Below, in pieces: positions 31,105-44,920 of a stretch of 64,000 bases of DNA. The stretch's first letter is position 1. Each line of letters starts with the position of its first letter. Under the pieces are notes generated by a model, which saw only the letters and a program-made list of their open reading frames with translations, ran no database searches and was not told the origin of the DNA. The translations under genes and the position numbers were made by a program. The DNA is from Poa pratensis (taxonomy: Eukaryota > Streptophyta > Magnoliopsida > Poales > Poaceae): NCBI GenBank assembly GCA_947311845.1, contig CAMZMU010000059.1, positions 54,707,461 through 54,771,460 on the forward strand. The letters are read 5' to 3'.

Positions 31105-34100
31105 TCTTTACTATTAAATGGGAGTCTGCGGTCGTGATGGTAGGTAATGGTACGTCGTGTGGCAGACTAATCTCCCCCGTCCTCTCGATCGGCAGATGAT
31201 TGGAGGCATCCTGGCCGTCTCCCGTCATCGCTACTTCCTCTACCCCGAAAAGAACCCTACAACCTCTCGTCTGTGCGCTCGCGCCGCCACCAACACCAGC
31301 TCATTCGTTGCTGCGCCACCACCCGCAGCTCGCCGCTCTACTCCCCCATCGCCCCTCCCGGCGTCACCTTCCCCATCCCCGGCATCTCCTTCCCAATTCC
31401 CAAGCGCCGCCTCCCCTTCTCTCCGTGCGTGGGAACTGCAGATCGTGAAGCCCCCGCATGAAAAAACAAACTTGCTCGCCCGAATAACTCCCACGCTAGA
31501 AAAACCGTCATCCAGGCACAGCTGCACGACTCCTGTTCCCTATTTTCTCATCTCTGCCTCGTTCGTCAAACTCCAAGCTAGGCAACCGTCGCCGCCTCCA
31601 TCCTTCCGCCGAGATCTGTGGACGCCCGGTCGATCCTTCGTGTGCGTATTGACTTTTGCGCCGCTACACTAGCCACTCTTGCGCGTGCCGCGCAGGCGAC
31701 GTGCTGCGTGTCGGCCTGCCCGCAGCCACGCCGCCGCTCGCCCATCGCGCTTCACTCCATCCTCGGGCCGCACAACCACCGATGCCGCCACCGTTCTCCT
31801 ACCTTCATCCGGCCGCCGATGCGCGCTGTCGTCCTGCATGTCCAAGCTCGCCTGTGTAGTGTGGCCACTCCATAATTATAACGCTAATGTTTATCTGAAT
31901 TCTGGATACCAGTCTGTATATTGGGCTTGACACGATTTTTCATTTGTTTGTGCTTGCAGGTGGGTCAACGACAGCTGATCTCCGACATGCATTGGAGGTA
32001 CCTACAAATTGTTCTAGGGATGGAAAAAGAGGGTAACTCACACAATCTGTATAGCTTGATCTATCGCTGCTCTGAAATGATTGAAATACTTGAAAAATAC
32101 ATGACAAATTCTGTTTCCATTATAGCTGTTCAAGTTCTTACAGAGTTGAAAGCATACAGTTTGCGTAGATGAACCAAGAAGATGATGCAGAGGTTTGCAA
32201 GCGCCCACCTATTATTCAATACAAGGACACATACATTTTGGATTTTACACACTGATAAAATAATCTGTATTTCGTCCCAGGAGACGGCATTGGTGCCTGG
32301 GACAAGGTGATGTTGGTTCTGCATTTTATGGTGATGCTGCATTTGTCCCAAGCGAATTCCCCCAATATGTCACTCGAGGGATATGCCAAGTATCCGAAGG
32401 TTTGTATTTCTGCCATGTATAACCAAGCTCCATTAGTCCTCACTGTTTCTATGTTGCAGAATCATAAAGAAGTTATCGTTTACTCTTTTCTGAAAATTTT
32501 GAGAGAAACAAACGAGTCTGTGGTCGAGGTATTCCTTTAGGCAGACGGTAACTGGTTGCGCAACGTATTCTTCCTAGGATTGTTTTTCCTGAGAATAGGT
32601 GGTCTACCTGTTCTCATGTTGTCATCTTCCTTTTTCCTTTTCATTTAGGAAAGGTCTTCTTGTGGACTTGTCTGAAGGCGTCCTCAGAGCTACCTGCATG
32701 CAATCCCTCGGCTAAGTAAGTACAATGCTTTCGTTATTTTTCTTGTTCTTGTTTGACGGCAACTAATCGAAAAGAAAGATTACATGTTTTCATCGTGGTG
32801 CAAGTTGAGATGTTGGTTTCGTTGTTAATTTGCTAGGAGATCTTGCTTTGATCTGAAACATGAAGAAATAAATCATGAATGAGTGCTATCTTGCTAGAAC
32901 CAGTGCTCATGCCCGGACTTGTAAACTTGTTTTCTACAAATGGAAGCAAATTCAATAAACATATCTTCCATTATCAAGATTCGTTTTGAAAATCATAACT
33001 ATTCATGGAATACAGTCCCAGGGCTGTAAAAGAAGAGAGCTGTAATTAATTGTATTTTATTTTATCCTCAGTTCCCTCTCTTGTGTGCATCATTTTAATG
33101 AGATGAATATTTCATTCCAACATGTACTTCTAAAATAGATAGTTTATTTTCCTTCCTCCCTTATGGTAGCTATTGTAAATTAAGAATTTTAGTTAAGAAA
33201 GTAGAAAGTGTCAAGTGCACATCTAAATTAAGCAGCCTTCCTAAATATTTCAGAATATGTGGTGGTTCTATGCTAATTACTCATCATACTATCCTATGGG
33301 TCTATGCTTTTTCAGGGAGTACTCCAAAATGGTCATTCAGATAACACTCTGGTTGTGTGAACATACAGAACAATGGGATCTCAGGCGTCTTGTCACAATG
33401 TCACCTGCATGTAATCATGGTTCTCCTGGTGCTAGGCATGAACGTAATAGAAACAGAAGGCAGCTCCAGAGATAAACAGAAGTAGCAGCAGTCTTTCAAG
33501 GAGTGAGCGGCAGCATGAGGAACAACTTGTTCTTAATGGTGCTGGTATTATTGTTGAGAGGGTTATTATCAAGATTGTTTCGGAACCTCTCAATTACACA
33601 TGAAGGATGTAGAGATGACAAGCAATTCTAGATGGAGTATATTATAGGGAGGCCATTTCTGGATCTTAGTGATGTAGATATAAGAGAATAGGTAGTACCA
33701 TTGCAGGAGGCACTAAAAACGGATCGGACTTAATGGTAAAGATATTACAAAGGTGTCCAGGGGTGTTTTACTTGTTGCTATAAGATGTTATAAAGAAAAC
33801 AAGAAGCATTGCTTCTACATCTTATTTAGTTGACATTTTTCTGACCTAGAATATTGACTTTTTCTCCTGCCAAAGCATTCCACTAATCTTTGATTGTGAT
33901 TGTAAAATTTGGCAACAGAAGATTCTTTAGTGTGTCGAAATAACTTGCAGAGAAATAAAATGATGATCACTTCCCCTTGTGTCGAAAGAATCTTCTCTGC
34001 GAGTGATGATCAAAGGGGCAGGATAGTCAGGAACTTTACCAAGCATTAAATTAGAAAACAAGGCTTATTATTAAACTTGAGGCACAAATGTCACACAAAA

Positions 34101-34174
34101 CCAGAATAATACGTACCATCACGTGTATAATGTTATTTCACATGCACCGTGGCAACGCACGGGCACTCAACTAG
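31105..34174 (+). mobile_element. Helitron, plus strand, second copy
   Basis: It is the counterpart of 17086-20155 with the same TC and CTAG ends. It differs by single-base indels, for example one G fewer at about 31624 and an extra ATT near 33550. Confidence 0.85.
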
Positions 34175-35365
34175 TATGTTGTAAAACATATCTTGACATT
34201 TCTCTCCAAAGCTCTACAATGATTTTATAATTTTACTTTACTTGTATTTCATTAAATTTGGTTGATGTTTTTGTGCCTGCAAGAATTGGTCGTTACCCAT
34301 TGAGTGTCGTTCAAAAAATAATAGGGCAATATTTGTTTGCTCTTCATGTCTTGCTCAAAAAGATCTTGAACAACATCGTTTATAATCGTTTGGTTGCCAA
34401 TCTGTGATGCATAAATCGCCATGTAGAACTTTTTTTAAATTGTGATGAAATTTCTCTTATTACTCAAACATGCATAATTAATAACATTGATATATGTTTG
34501 TAATTAACAACATTGATGAAATTTCTCTTATTACTCAAAATGCATGCCCTATTTTTCACGATCTACCATTGTTTTAGTTGTCTCCATATTTATTTCCTTT
34601 GTTCCTAAGGGACATGGTATAGTATATGCATGCGGCCGGGCCGGATAATAAAGGCTTAAATCTTGGGGTAGAGATAAATCACAAATGTGTTCACTGAATC
34701 TTGTAGTAAATAGGTATAAGATGGGCCGCATTGGATAGCTTCTGTGTTCTATAATATGTGTGCCACGTCATGTTGGGTTATTATTTCATTGGCAGAGGCA
34801 AAACAATATTAATCTAAATTCTCCGCTTCTCTAGCCGTCCGTCGATGTTGTGTGAGCATGTAGGTATAGTGAATATCTATTTAGGTTTTACTTGATGTTT
34901 TCCAAGTTTAATATGTTGTAAAACATATCTTGACACTTCTCTCCAAAACTCTACAATAATTTTATAATTTTACTTTAATTGTATTTCATCAAATTTTGGT
35001 TGATGTTTTTGTGCCTGCAAGAATCGGTCGTCACCCATTGAGTGTCGTTAAAAAAAAGGCCAATATTGGTTTGCTCTTCATGTCTTGCTCAAACAGATCT
35101 CGAACAATATTGTTTATAATCGTTTGGTTGCCAATCTGGTATGCATAAATCGCCATGTAGAACGTTTTTTAAATTGTGATAAAATTTCTCTTATTACTCA
35201 AAAATTCATAATTAATAACATTGATATATGTTTGTATTTTGATTTTTAATTACTTTTCGTGTATGTAAATGTGCATGCCCTATTTTTCACGCTCGACTAT
35301 TGTTTTAGTTGTCTCCATATTTGTTTCCTTTGTTCCTAAAATTGAAGAGTGGCATCTTATTTTTA

Positions 35366-38300
35366 CTAGTTGAATGCCCGTGCGTTGCTACGGTCCATCA
35401 ATATTTTTGCTAGCCACAAATATAAATTTCATGTGTGATAGGTACATAATAATGTAAACATTGAGATTCCCCTTTCCTAGAAGCATATTTCAATATATAA
35501 ATATACAAATAATCGCCAAAGTTTATATAATGCCTATGGTTTGTTGTATAAAACTCCGCGAATCTAAGTCATGTCTGTGGAACCCCTTAATTTTTTCTTG
35601 TCACACATGTCAACCATGTAATAAACACAAAAGACACGTCAATAACCGAACTCGTCGATGAAGATTGGCATGTACTGATGTACACTGACATAATCTTATG
35701 AAGTACACTGCATATGTATTGTAAATTTATCAACAATTTTCGAATTGCTGAATGCATAATTTGCAATGATAGAAGCCATATCAATGGCAGATAACAATAA
35801 ACTATGAGCTTGAATATACTCTGTATCTGCCACTATTTCGTACATCATTTGATCAGCAATTCAAAAATCTGTCACACACTATTTGTTACATCATTTAGTA
35901 TGGTGCAGAAAATCTATTCTTCTCTACGATGTCAGTACACAAGGTGGAACAACATCTGCAGATGAAATACATGAATATCTATTAGACTATTACCTCCTAA
36001 ACCAGCCCAATGAAGCGCATCCGAATACAAGATTGTGGCCACCGTACCCACCGTGTACCTCGTCAACGCATGCGCGACGCTATCCCCCTCTATAGCCTTC
36101 TCCCCTTGCATGCTTAAATTTAGAACCGGCGCATATCATTTTATATGCATCAACCGAGATAATCTCCCTTGATAATAGAGAAACAACAAACATCAGATTG
36201 TAAAGTACCAGTGATAAGACATACAAACTAGAACAGAAATTAGTGAGCCATATGAAACAATAGTTAATACAAACATGCTTACAAAGAGAGGACGGGAAGC
36301 CACTTCTAGTCTGTGAAATATGACCAAGGCACCTCCATCGTCAGTCACATTGAAAACAAGCGAACTCATGAAGATATCCATCCATATATAAAAATGACAA
36401 AAATCAAGAGTAAACAATCATGTTAAAGTTCGTAGATCAGTAGTGTTGTTTTAAAACCATACAAGCCGCACCAATCAAATACAAGCAGAGCTAATCAGTT
36501 TCATCATTGCCAAAAAAATAGTCTATGTCATGACAAAATTAGCTGTATGAAATGACGACCAGGAAAATGATGTGACATAAGAGGAAGATAATTTCCCAGA
36601 AGATGAACTGGCATAAGAGCACAATATACTTGAGTTAGCATCTACGCATTGTGACTGAATAGTAAACGAAAGTGCAAACTGTGAACCTTATGGGTGTTTT
36701 TCTGTAATATGGACACAAAAAAGATTTTTTAGTTTTGAATCAGTCAGTTTCTGTTTACGTCAAGCGCACAATTATAATTATGAAGTAGACTTAGCATGTT
36801 CCTCTGCCATCTCATTTCCCTTATCTTCAGGTCGACTCTCTTGAGTACATCAAATAAATCAGTCGATCGATGCAGCAGCAGTGGCATCAGTTACATATAA
36901 GAACTTTGTAGAACTCATTTAACAATAATATATATTTGTAAGGTAAACCAATATTATTGCTTTTGTTGTTTTACTTTGAACAGTTACATATGCAAACTTT
37001 GTAGAACTCATTTAACAATAATATATATTTGTTATACTAAAAATATACATTGAAAAACAATAGGTCCATATACAGTAATGAGTAATATGCATACTATATC
37101 AATGGTCTAGAAAACTCAGACCAGATGGTATATGTGGTCAGCAACCTAAACCAAAACAATATCAAGAAAAGTCAGAGCATACTTGTATTTACACGAGAAT
37201 CCTCTTGCTCCTCTAGAATGCCTCTCCTTTGAAACCATTTCTGTTGACACACGTACGAACTAACCTAAAAATCATAATAAAATCTAGCAAGATATCTATG
37301 ATCAGATCTCCACTCAAAGGAACATCTACAGTTCTACAAGACAATACTATATCCTTGATTGACCAAAATGATTTAGCTTCGAACTTAATTTCCCAATTGC
37401 AGCGATGGGACAATGAATAGTTTAGTGTGTAGCTGTTGCTGCAAAAATTAATCTGTAAAGGCTCGAAAAAAGGACAAAACTATTGCATCATGTTTCGTGT
37501 TGGTTTTGACACCTTGGTGTAACCCCAATTCAAACAATATTGCAGATAGCCTTCGGATACATGTGCCACTTTTCTCACGCTTGCCTGGATGTGGACAATA
37601 GTACACATTAAGCACCAAATAAGGTGTGAAGGAAATGCAACACCAAACAAGCTGGCTACAACCAAGCTTAATTGAAACCGAATTCAGTAGTCTAGCCATA
37701 TTACAGACAAATGTGAGCCAATAATGGCTGCCTGTGACCTGGAAATATGTAGCTTGACCTTGTGTTTGTTGCTGTTCCAGTTGGTGGTAATAGCTTCTAA
37801 CCTTTGTCTAAAAGGATTACCTGGAAAAAAGTGTGACACAAGAATAAAAAGGAATATGGAGACCAGAAAAGTTTATATGGGTACCTTAACCAACATTATG
37901 TTGTTTCATCACGGATGTCTGCAATGTTATTTGAACAAGTTACAATAGCTTACATATCTCCATAGCAAATAAAGGACTATGTACAAGAAACTGTTAGCGT
38001 ATTTTAGACTCAAAACAACACCGTATGTGGCCCAGCGTCATCGGAACAATCGAGAAACGCTTGACCTTTCATATGCCCGAACAGACCGGGGGTGGCAGCG
38101 GCGATGGATGTCATCCAGAAGATAGGTGGGGTGGCCGCGATGGTGGAGGTGGTGCCAAAGAGGCTCGGGTCCACACCACGGTGGTGCAGGAGGCCGGTCT
38201 TAGGGGCGGCGGACCTTGGCTCAGGTGCTAGGCGCCGGTGGATTCAGGGCAGGCGGCAGCGGGGGGCGAGACAGGAAAGGAGAAGGAGGCAGCGGCCCTG

Positions 38301-38548
38301 CGAGAGTTGGAGACGGCTGCGCGGTGGAGGAAGGCGAGCGAGGTCACGACCTAACGAGCCCTAATCGAGTGGGGTGCGCTGCGTCCTGCGTGGTTTGTTT
38401 GGACTGCGATTTGTTTGCTGGGCTGGGCCGAGGGAGGAGGGATTGTTAGCGATCGAGGTTCGAGCGAGCCACGGGCGAGGCAGACGGCGCGAGGGAGAGA
38501 TGGTTCGCTCGGACGTATGAACGACCAACTCCCATTTAATAGTAAAGA
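35366..38548 (-). mobile_element. Helitron, minus strand, second copy
   Basis: It is the counterpart of 21349-24536, with identical ends and a few indels and substitutions, such as one A fewer in CAAACAAGCTGG near 37650. Confidence 0.85.
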
Positions 38549-40092
38549 TTCATCGTGATGGGCTGGAATTATATACGTGGTGGATAAGGGACATGGTATA
38601 GTATACACATGCTGCAATTAGCGCTGCGGCCGGCCGGACGTAAAGAGTAACGCATTAAAAGATTAAAGAAAAATAAAAAACATACAGGGCAACTCCTTTT
38701 TATCTTTGGGTCCAATTAAGCTATAAGTGATATTTTTCATAGTATTAACAGGGACACTTTTTTTACTTAGTGGAATTGATTTTTTGACACTATTAGCTAG
38801 AGATTATTAATCGTGTTATTCTTCAAGACATGTATAGCTAATACTTCGATCTTAAAAAAGTATGATAAAAATCTATGCATTAGGGTAGTTCCTATGGGTT
38901 ACATGGAGCACGTGGTATTTACAGATCCGAATTTTCCACCGGTGATTTTACATAATATAATAATTCAATTGCATGCAGGAGGAGTACTACCTCAACTATT
39001 CATTGCTGGCGAGAGTACGTGATATGTAGGTAATCGTGTTGCTGCTGTCACTAGTAGAAACAGGGCCTTTTGTCTAGAGCCAGTTTGTGCTCTAGTCCCG
39101 GGAAACTTTTTAACCCGAACTAGATGGTGGGACTAGTCCCGGGTCCAAAAGATACTTGGCCGCAGAGCAGTTGTCCCAGGTCGTGGGGATGCTCTAGTCC
39201 CGGCTCGTGATACGGCCCGGGACCAAACGTCTATGGCAGGGCTGCCGCATGGCGGGGCCGCGCGGGCACCTCTAGTCCCGGCTCGTATCACGAGCCGGGA
39301 CCAGAGCTCAAGCTTTAGTCCGGGCTGGTGATACGGCCCGGTACCAAACGTTGCCTATATCTCTCCTTCCACCCGAGCCAGCTCTCCATTGTTGAGCTTG
39401 AGCCACACTTCCATTTTTCTCATTTTTCACTCTCCAAAACACAATTTATCCCCATTTTTCTCCACTATTTGTCAATATTGACGGCATCCATCTATCCAAG
39501 GGTTAGCAACATCATCTCTTCTTTCGGCCTTCCTAATTTAGCTCATTTCATTGGTAGTTTAGCTCATTTCATTTTTCTAGTGCTAGCTAGGTGTTTGATG
39601 AAATGACTAAGTAGGGATTTTATTTTTTTATGTGCAATTTAAGCTCAAACTAAATTATGATTTGTGGGTTTTAGTGTCGTCCTGTCCCTGCCCTCACCGC
39701 CGTTGATCGCTGCGCCGTCCCCATCCTCACCGTCGTCGATCGCCTGCGCCGCCCCGTCACCGACACCACCTCGGTGAGCCTCTTGTTTTTATCTTTTATT
39801 TTAAAAAATCTTAGTTGTATGATTTAGATGCATGATTATTACTTGTATAATTTTCTTATTTGTATAATTGTTTGTTATATATAGTGTCATGGTTTTGACA
39901 TCTGTCCACACCGGCTCTCGTCCGCTCTATTATTCAGATGTGACGATTGTTTGTTATAACTATTTGTTTAATTTCGTGTTTATAACAATTATGCCGACCA
40001 ACTTGACATAGATATATTTTTATCTAGGAGGTAGTTGAACCGAAATTCCAAAAGACCCTATTGTCGAGTTTTTTGAAAAAGAAATCAATGAT

Positions 40093-40386
40093 TTGAAAGA
40101 AAAATTGAAAAAAGTGAAGATCTTCGTCTCCAATGCTCGGAAGAGAAGATCAACTTGGAGTTCAAGTTTGCCGACGTCGTCGAAGCAAGAGATCAAGATG
40201 GAGGCAAAGATGGAGGCAATGCGCTTGGATTACGAGATCAAGATGAATGCAATGCGCTTGAAGCTTAAAAAGATTAGAAAATATGCCATTAGTCAAGAGG
40301 CTTGGTATCATTATGTTGTTGGTTCAATATTTACCTTAGTTGCGATTTTTATCGCATTTGTCGTTGAATTTAAATTCTTTAGCTAG
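40093..40386 (+). pseudogene. Small coiled-coil/membrane protein, second copy
   Basis: It is equivalent to 26023-26382. Two bases are missing in the GTCGTCGAAGCAAG segment near 40182, and this by chance re-joins an alternative N-terminal frame to the heptad part. The C-terminal hydrophobic segment (VVGSIFTLVAIFIAFVV) is intact. Confidence 0.45.
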
Positions 40387-40592
40387 TTGTATGTTAGTTT
40401 CAATTAATGTATGTTTAAGAGAACTATGTATTAGATTTGGTCACTACTCTACTTTTTTTTTAAATGTGGTGAACTTGTATTAATGAATTTGGTCACGTAT
40501 CTCATGATGTAGTGTAATTTGTCGATTATGTTCGTTTGCCGTAATGAGTTATAGCAGTTTTATTGCGTTTGATATATACTTATATAATGCAG

Positions 40593-43500
40593 ATGAGCCA
40601 TCCATGGATGTACGCTGACCGACGCTCTAACGAGTACATGCAAGGCCTGCGTTCTTTTCTCGATGTCGCTGAGGCAAACACGCGGAATGGTTTTATGTGT
40701 TGTCCATGCCGTAACTGTCGGAATGAGAAGGATTACTCTTCCTCAAAAACCCTTCACATCCACCTGATTCAGTACGGTTTCATGTCCGGCTATAATTGTT
40801 GGACCAAGCACGGAGAAAGAGGGGTTATAATGGAAGACAATGAAGAAGAAGAGGATCATGACAACTATCCTACGTTCCCTGAACACGGTGGTACTACAAT
40901 GGGGAAGACGAAGATGAAGAAGAGCCAATTGTTGATGAGCCTGATGATGATCTTCGTCGGGCCATTAATGATGCACATATGAACTGCGAAAATGAAAACG
41001 AGAGGTTGAAGTTGGAGCGCATGTTAGAGGATCACAGAAAATTGTTGTACCCAAATTGCGAAGATGGGCAGAAAAAGCTGGGTACCACACTGGAATTGCT
41101 GCAATGGAAGGCAGAGACTGGTCTAACTGACAAGGGATTTGAAAACTTGCTGAAAATATTAAAAAAGATGCTTCCAAGAGATAACGTATTGCCCCACAGT
41201 ACGTACGAAGCAAAGAAGATTGTCTGCCCTTTGGGATTAGAGGTGCAGAAGATACATGCATGCATCAATGACTGCATCCTCTACCGCGGTGAGAAGAACG
41301 AGAATTTGAATGCATGCTCTGTATGCGGTGCATTACGGTATAAGATCAGGCGAGATGACCCTGGTGATGTTGAGGACGAGCCGTGCCCCAGGAAGAAGGT
41401 TCCTGCCAAGGTGATGTGGTATGCTCCTATAATACCACGGTTGAAACGTTTGTTCCAAAACAAAGAGCATGCCAAGTTGTTGCGATGGCACAAAGAAGAC
41501 CGTAAGAAAGACGAGATGTCGAGACACCCCGCTGATGGGTCGCAGTGGAGAAAAATCGACACAGAGTTCAAGATTTGCAGATGACGCAAGGAACTTAAGA
41601 TTTGGTCTAAGTACAGATGGCTTTAATCCTTTTGGGGAGCAGAGCTCCAGTCATAGCACCTGGCCTGTGACTCTATGTATCTATAACCTTCCTCCTTGGC
41701 TGTGCATGAAGCGGAAGTTCATTATGATGCCAGTGCTCATCCAAGGCCCGAAGCAACCCGGCAACGACATTGATGTGTACCTGAGGCCATTGGTTGAAGA
41801 ACTTTTACAGTTGTGGCGTGAAGAAGGTGTACGTGCGTGGGATGAGTACAAACAGGGAATTTGACCTACGAGCGTTGCTGTTTGTAACCATCAATGATTG
41901 GCCTGCTCTTAGTAACATTTCAGGACAGTCAAACAAGGGATACAATGCATGCACACACTGTTTAGGTGACACTGAAAGTATACATGTAGGTAGCAAGAAT
42001 GTGTACCTGGGCCATCGTCGATTTCTTACAAGACAACCCGTAAGAAAGAAAGGCAAGCATTTCAAAGGTGAGGCAGATCACCGGACGAAGCCTACCTGCC
42101 CTACTGGTGATGATATATATGACATGGTCAAGGATTTAAAAGTAATCTTTGGAAAGGGTCTGGCGGACTATCTGTTCCAAATGACGCTGAGAATCACGTA
42201 CCCATGTGGAAGAAGAAATCTATATTTTGGGATCTACCCTATTGGAAAATCCTAGAGGTTCGCTCTGCAATCGACGTGATGCACGTGACGAAAAATCTTT
42301 GTGTGAACCTGCTAAGCTTCTTGGGCGTGTATGGAAAAACGAAAGATACACCGGAATCACGGCAGGACCACCAACGTATGCACGACGAGACGGCCTGCAT
42401 CCAGAGAAGTATCAAGGTCTTGCCAGCTATGCTCTTACCAAAGATGAGAAAGAGATATTTTTTGAAGTTCTGAGCAGTATCAAGGTCCCGTCTGGCTTCT
42501 CGTCGAATATAAAGGGAATAATAAATATGGCAGAGAAAAAGTTTCAAAACCTAAAGTCTCATGACTGCCACGTGATTATGACACAATTACTTCCGGTTGC
42601 ACTCAGGGGTCTTCTACCGGAAAATGTTCGAGTACCCATTGTGAAGCTATGTGCATTCTCAATGCAATTTCTCAGAAGGTAATCAATCCAGATTCTCTAC
42701 CAAGTTTACAGAAGGATGTGGTCCAATGTCTTGTCAGCTTCGAGTTGATCTTCCCACCAGGCTTCTTCAATGTTATGACGCACCTCATAGTTCACCTAGT
42801 CGAAGAGATTAGGATTCTCGGTCCTGTATTTCTTCACAATATGTTCCCCTTTGAGAGGTTCATGGAGTCTTAAAGAAATATGTTCATAACCGTGCTAGGC
42901 CAGAAGGAAGCATTGTGAAGGGCTATGGAACAGAGGAGGTCATTGAGTTTTGTGTTGACTTTATTCCTGACCTTAACCCGATCGGTGTTCTCAATCACGC
43001 CATGAGGGGAGACTGCATGGAAAAGGCACGCTAGGAAAGAAAGCAATAATATGTAGGGACGGGCATTCATTCACTCGAGCACACTACACAGTTCTACATA
43101 ATTCTAGCTTGGTGGCTCCATATATCGAGCAACACAAGAATATGTTACGCTCGAAATACCCGGAGGAACTTGAAGATTGGATTGCTGGAGAACACGAGAA
43201 GACTTTCGGCGGTTGGTTGCAAACACGTCTCATTAATGACGACACAGTTGGAGACGAGCTATACTTGTTGGCCAGTCAACCATCTTCGACTATATTACTT
43301 TCCAAGGGTACGAGATAAATGGAAATACATTTTACACGAACGCCCAAGATAAAAGAGCACCAACCAAAACAGTGGTGTCCGCTTTGATGCAACAAACAAC
43401 AATGGGCAAAAGGACACATATTATGGTTACATAGACCAGATATGGGAACTTGACTATGGACCTTCTTTTAAGGTCCTTTGTTCTGGTGCAAATGGTTCAA

Positions 43501-43896
43501 CCTGTCAGGTGGGGTAGATATAGACCCGAAGTACGGAATGACTACAGTGGATCTCCAGAATCTTGCGTACGTCACGGAACCATTCGTCCTAGCTAGTAAA
43601 GTGGCTCAGGTTTTCTATGTGAAGGACATCTCCAGCAGACCGAAAAAAAGAAAAGATAAGCAAGCGAATCCATCATACGATGAGCCAAAGCGCCACATAG
43701 TTCTTTCAGGGAAAAGAAACATCGCGGAGTGGAGGACAAGACAGACATGTCAGAAGATTACAATAACTTTCATGAGATTCCGCCCTTCAGAGTGAAAACT
43801 GATCCAAACATCGTGTTAAATGATGAAGATTGTCCATGGTTGCGGCGCAATCCGAAGAAAGGGACACAGAAGAAGAAGTTTATACCACGACACTAG
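40593..43896 (+). pseudogene. CACTA TNP2-type transposase, decayed
   Basis: The domain order is recognisable. Transpos_assoc comes first (40593-40850, MSHPWMYADRR, CPCRNCRNEKDY). Transposase_21 follows (about 41200-42250), with CLSAC-type Cys positions, FGEQSSSHSTWPVTL, WFNL-type blocks later, and MKRKFIMMPVLIQGPKQPGN. Next are the DVMHVTKNLCVNLL region and a DUF4218 segment (about 42530-42870, KSHDCHVIMTQLLPVALRG). A DUF4216 segment (43320-43620, YEINGNTFY, YGYIDQIWELDYG, FWCKWFNLSGG) ends the protein at TAG 43894-43896. Frameshifts lie near 40902 (absent from the first copy), 41575, 41860, 42177, 42655, 42868 and 43330. The protein would catalyse cut-and-paste transposition if whole. The change near 40902 may be a sequencing error; the others occur in single-copy sequence. 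Confidence 0.85.
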
Positions 43897-44369
43897 AGAC
43901 AGATGTTGTTGGTGATGTGTAATAATGTATTAAACCTATTATGTAACTGTGTTCTGAAAATTGTGAAGAAAACTTGAAAACACTGATTTTTGGTTCTACC
44001 TAAACACTCTACGGCCTCCGAGCCAACAAGTCCGTTTATTATGTAGAATCTTTTATGTAACCGGATGTTGTTAATGATGATTAGATTAAAATAAAAGAGA
44101 TGATTATTACAAATTTTAAGACAATTAGATATTGACAGATTCAAAAATATGCAAAATGGCAAAATGGTTAATAGTTTGAATAGTTATTTTAGAAAACAGA
44201 AAATGGATTTGGATTAGTTATTCAAATTTAAGCACTTTTCATGTTACATTTTTGTCAGATTCAAAAGTATGCAGAAGTTATTCAAATTCATATTCAAACA
44301 CTTTTCAAATTTTGGCGCTAAAAAATTCATATTCAAACACTTTTTTGCGCGCGCCGGTTGGTGGCACCG

Positions 44370-44530
44370 CGAAAACACCTCTAGTCTCGGCTCGTGCCAC
44401 CAGCCGGGACAAAAAGGGGTACCTCTAGTCCCGGCTGGTGGCACGGGCCGGGACTAGAGGCCCGTGGATATAAATACCCACGCCTCCGCCCCCGGGCCGA
44501 GCAACCACCCGGGACCGACCGGATAAGCCT
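44370..44530 (+). promoter_or_regulatory. Internal copy of CACTA end repeats with a TATA box
   Basis: CTCTAGTCCCGGCTGGTGGC and its inverse partner GGGCCGGGACTAGAGG form hairpins like those at the element ends, followed by TATAAATAC at 44470-44478 and a CT-rich leader. It most likely promotes the second gene of the element, and it places transposase binding sites beside that promoter. Confidence 0.5.
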
Positions 44531-44920
44531 AGGCGAAGCCCTGCCGAAATTTTCCGTCGCGCCGCCGTCGCCTTCTCGCGTCGTCGCCTCTCGATCCACC
44601 GCCCGCGGCCTCCTCTGCGCCCACCGCCGTCGACGCCTCTAGTGAGCTCCCTGTTCTCTGCCCTCTCGCCCCTCTCACGCCCTCAAACCCTAGATCTGCG
44701 CCGGCGGGGATGGAACCAAGGTGGCACCGGCGCCATTGGGAAAACAAGTTCATAATAACATTTTCATTGATATGGCCTAAAGGCCTTTTCTTACATAGGG
44801 GCGGCGGGCCACGGTGGATGGAACCACGGTGACGTCGGTGCCGTTCTTACATAGGGGGGTGGTGGCCACAAAACGGCCGTCTTTACATAAGTAAAAAAAA
44901 GGCTCGCCGGCGCCGGAGGT

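Larger units (their letters stand above)
27578..41567 (+). repeat. Second copy of the 14-kb duplication, starting at the N gap
   Basis: It corresponds to 13542-27564. It is 33 bp shorter overall. Its right border is simply the point where the first copy hits the gap; sequence then runs on without a break into the rest of the CACTA element. Confidence 0.95.

Noticed and set aside
27578..41567. Segmental duplication caused by CACTA or Helitron activity
   Set aside because: Borders coincide with the N gap and not with any element end, so an assembly cause is much more likely.
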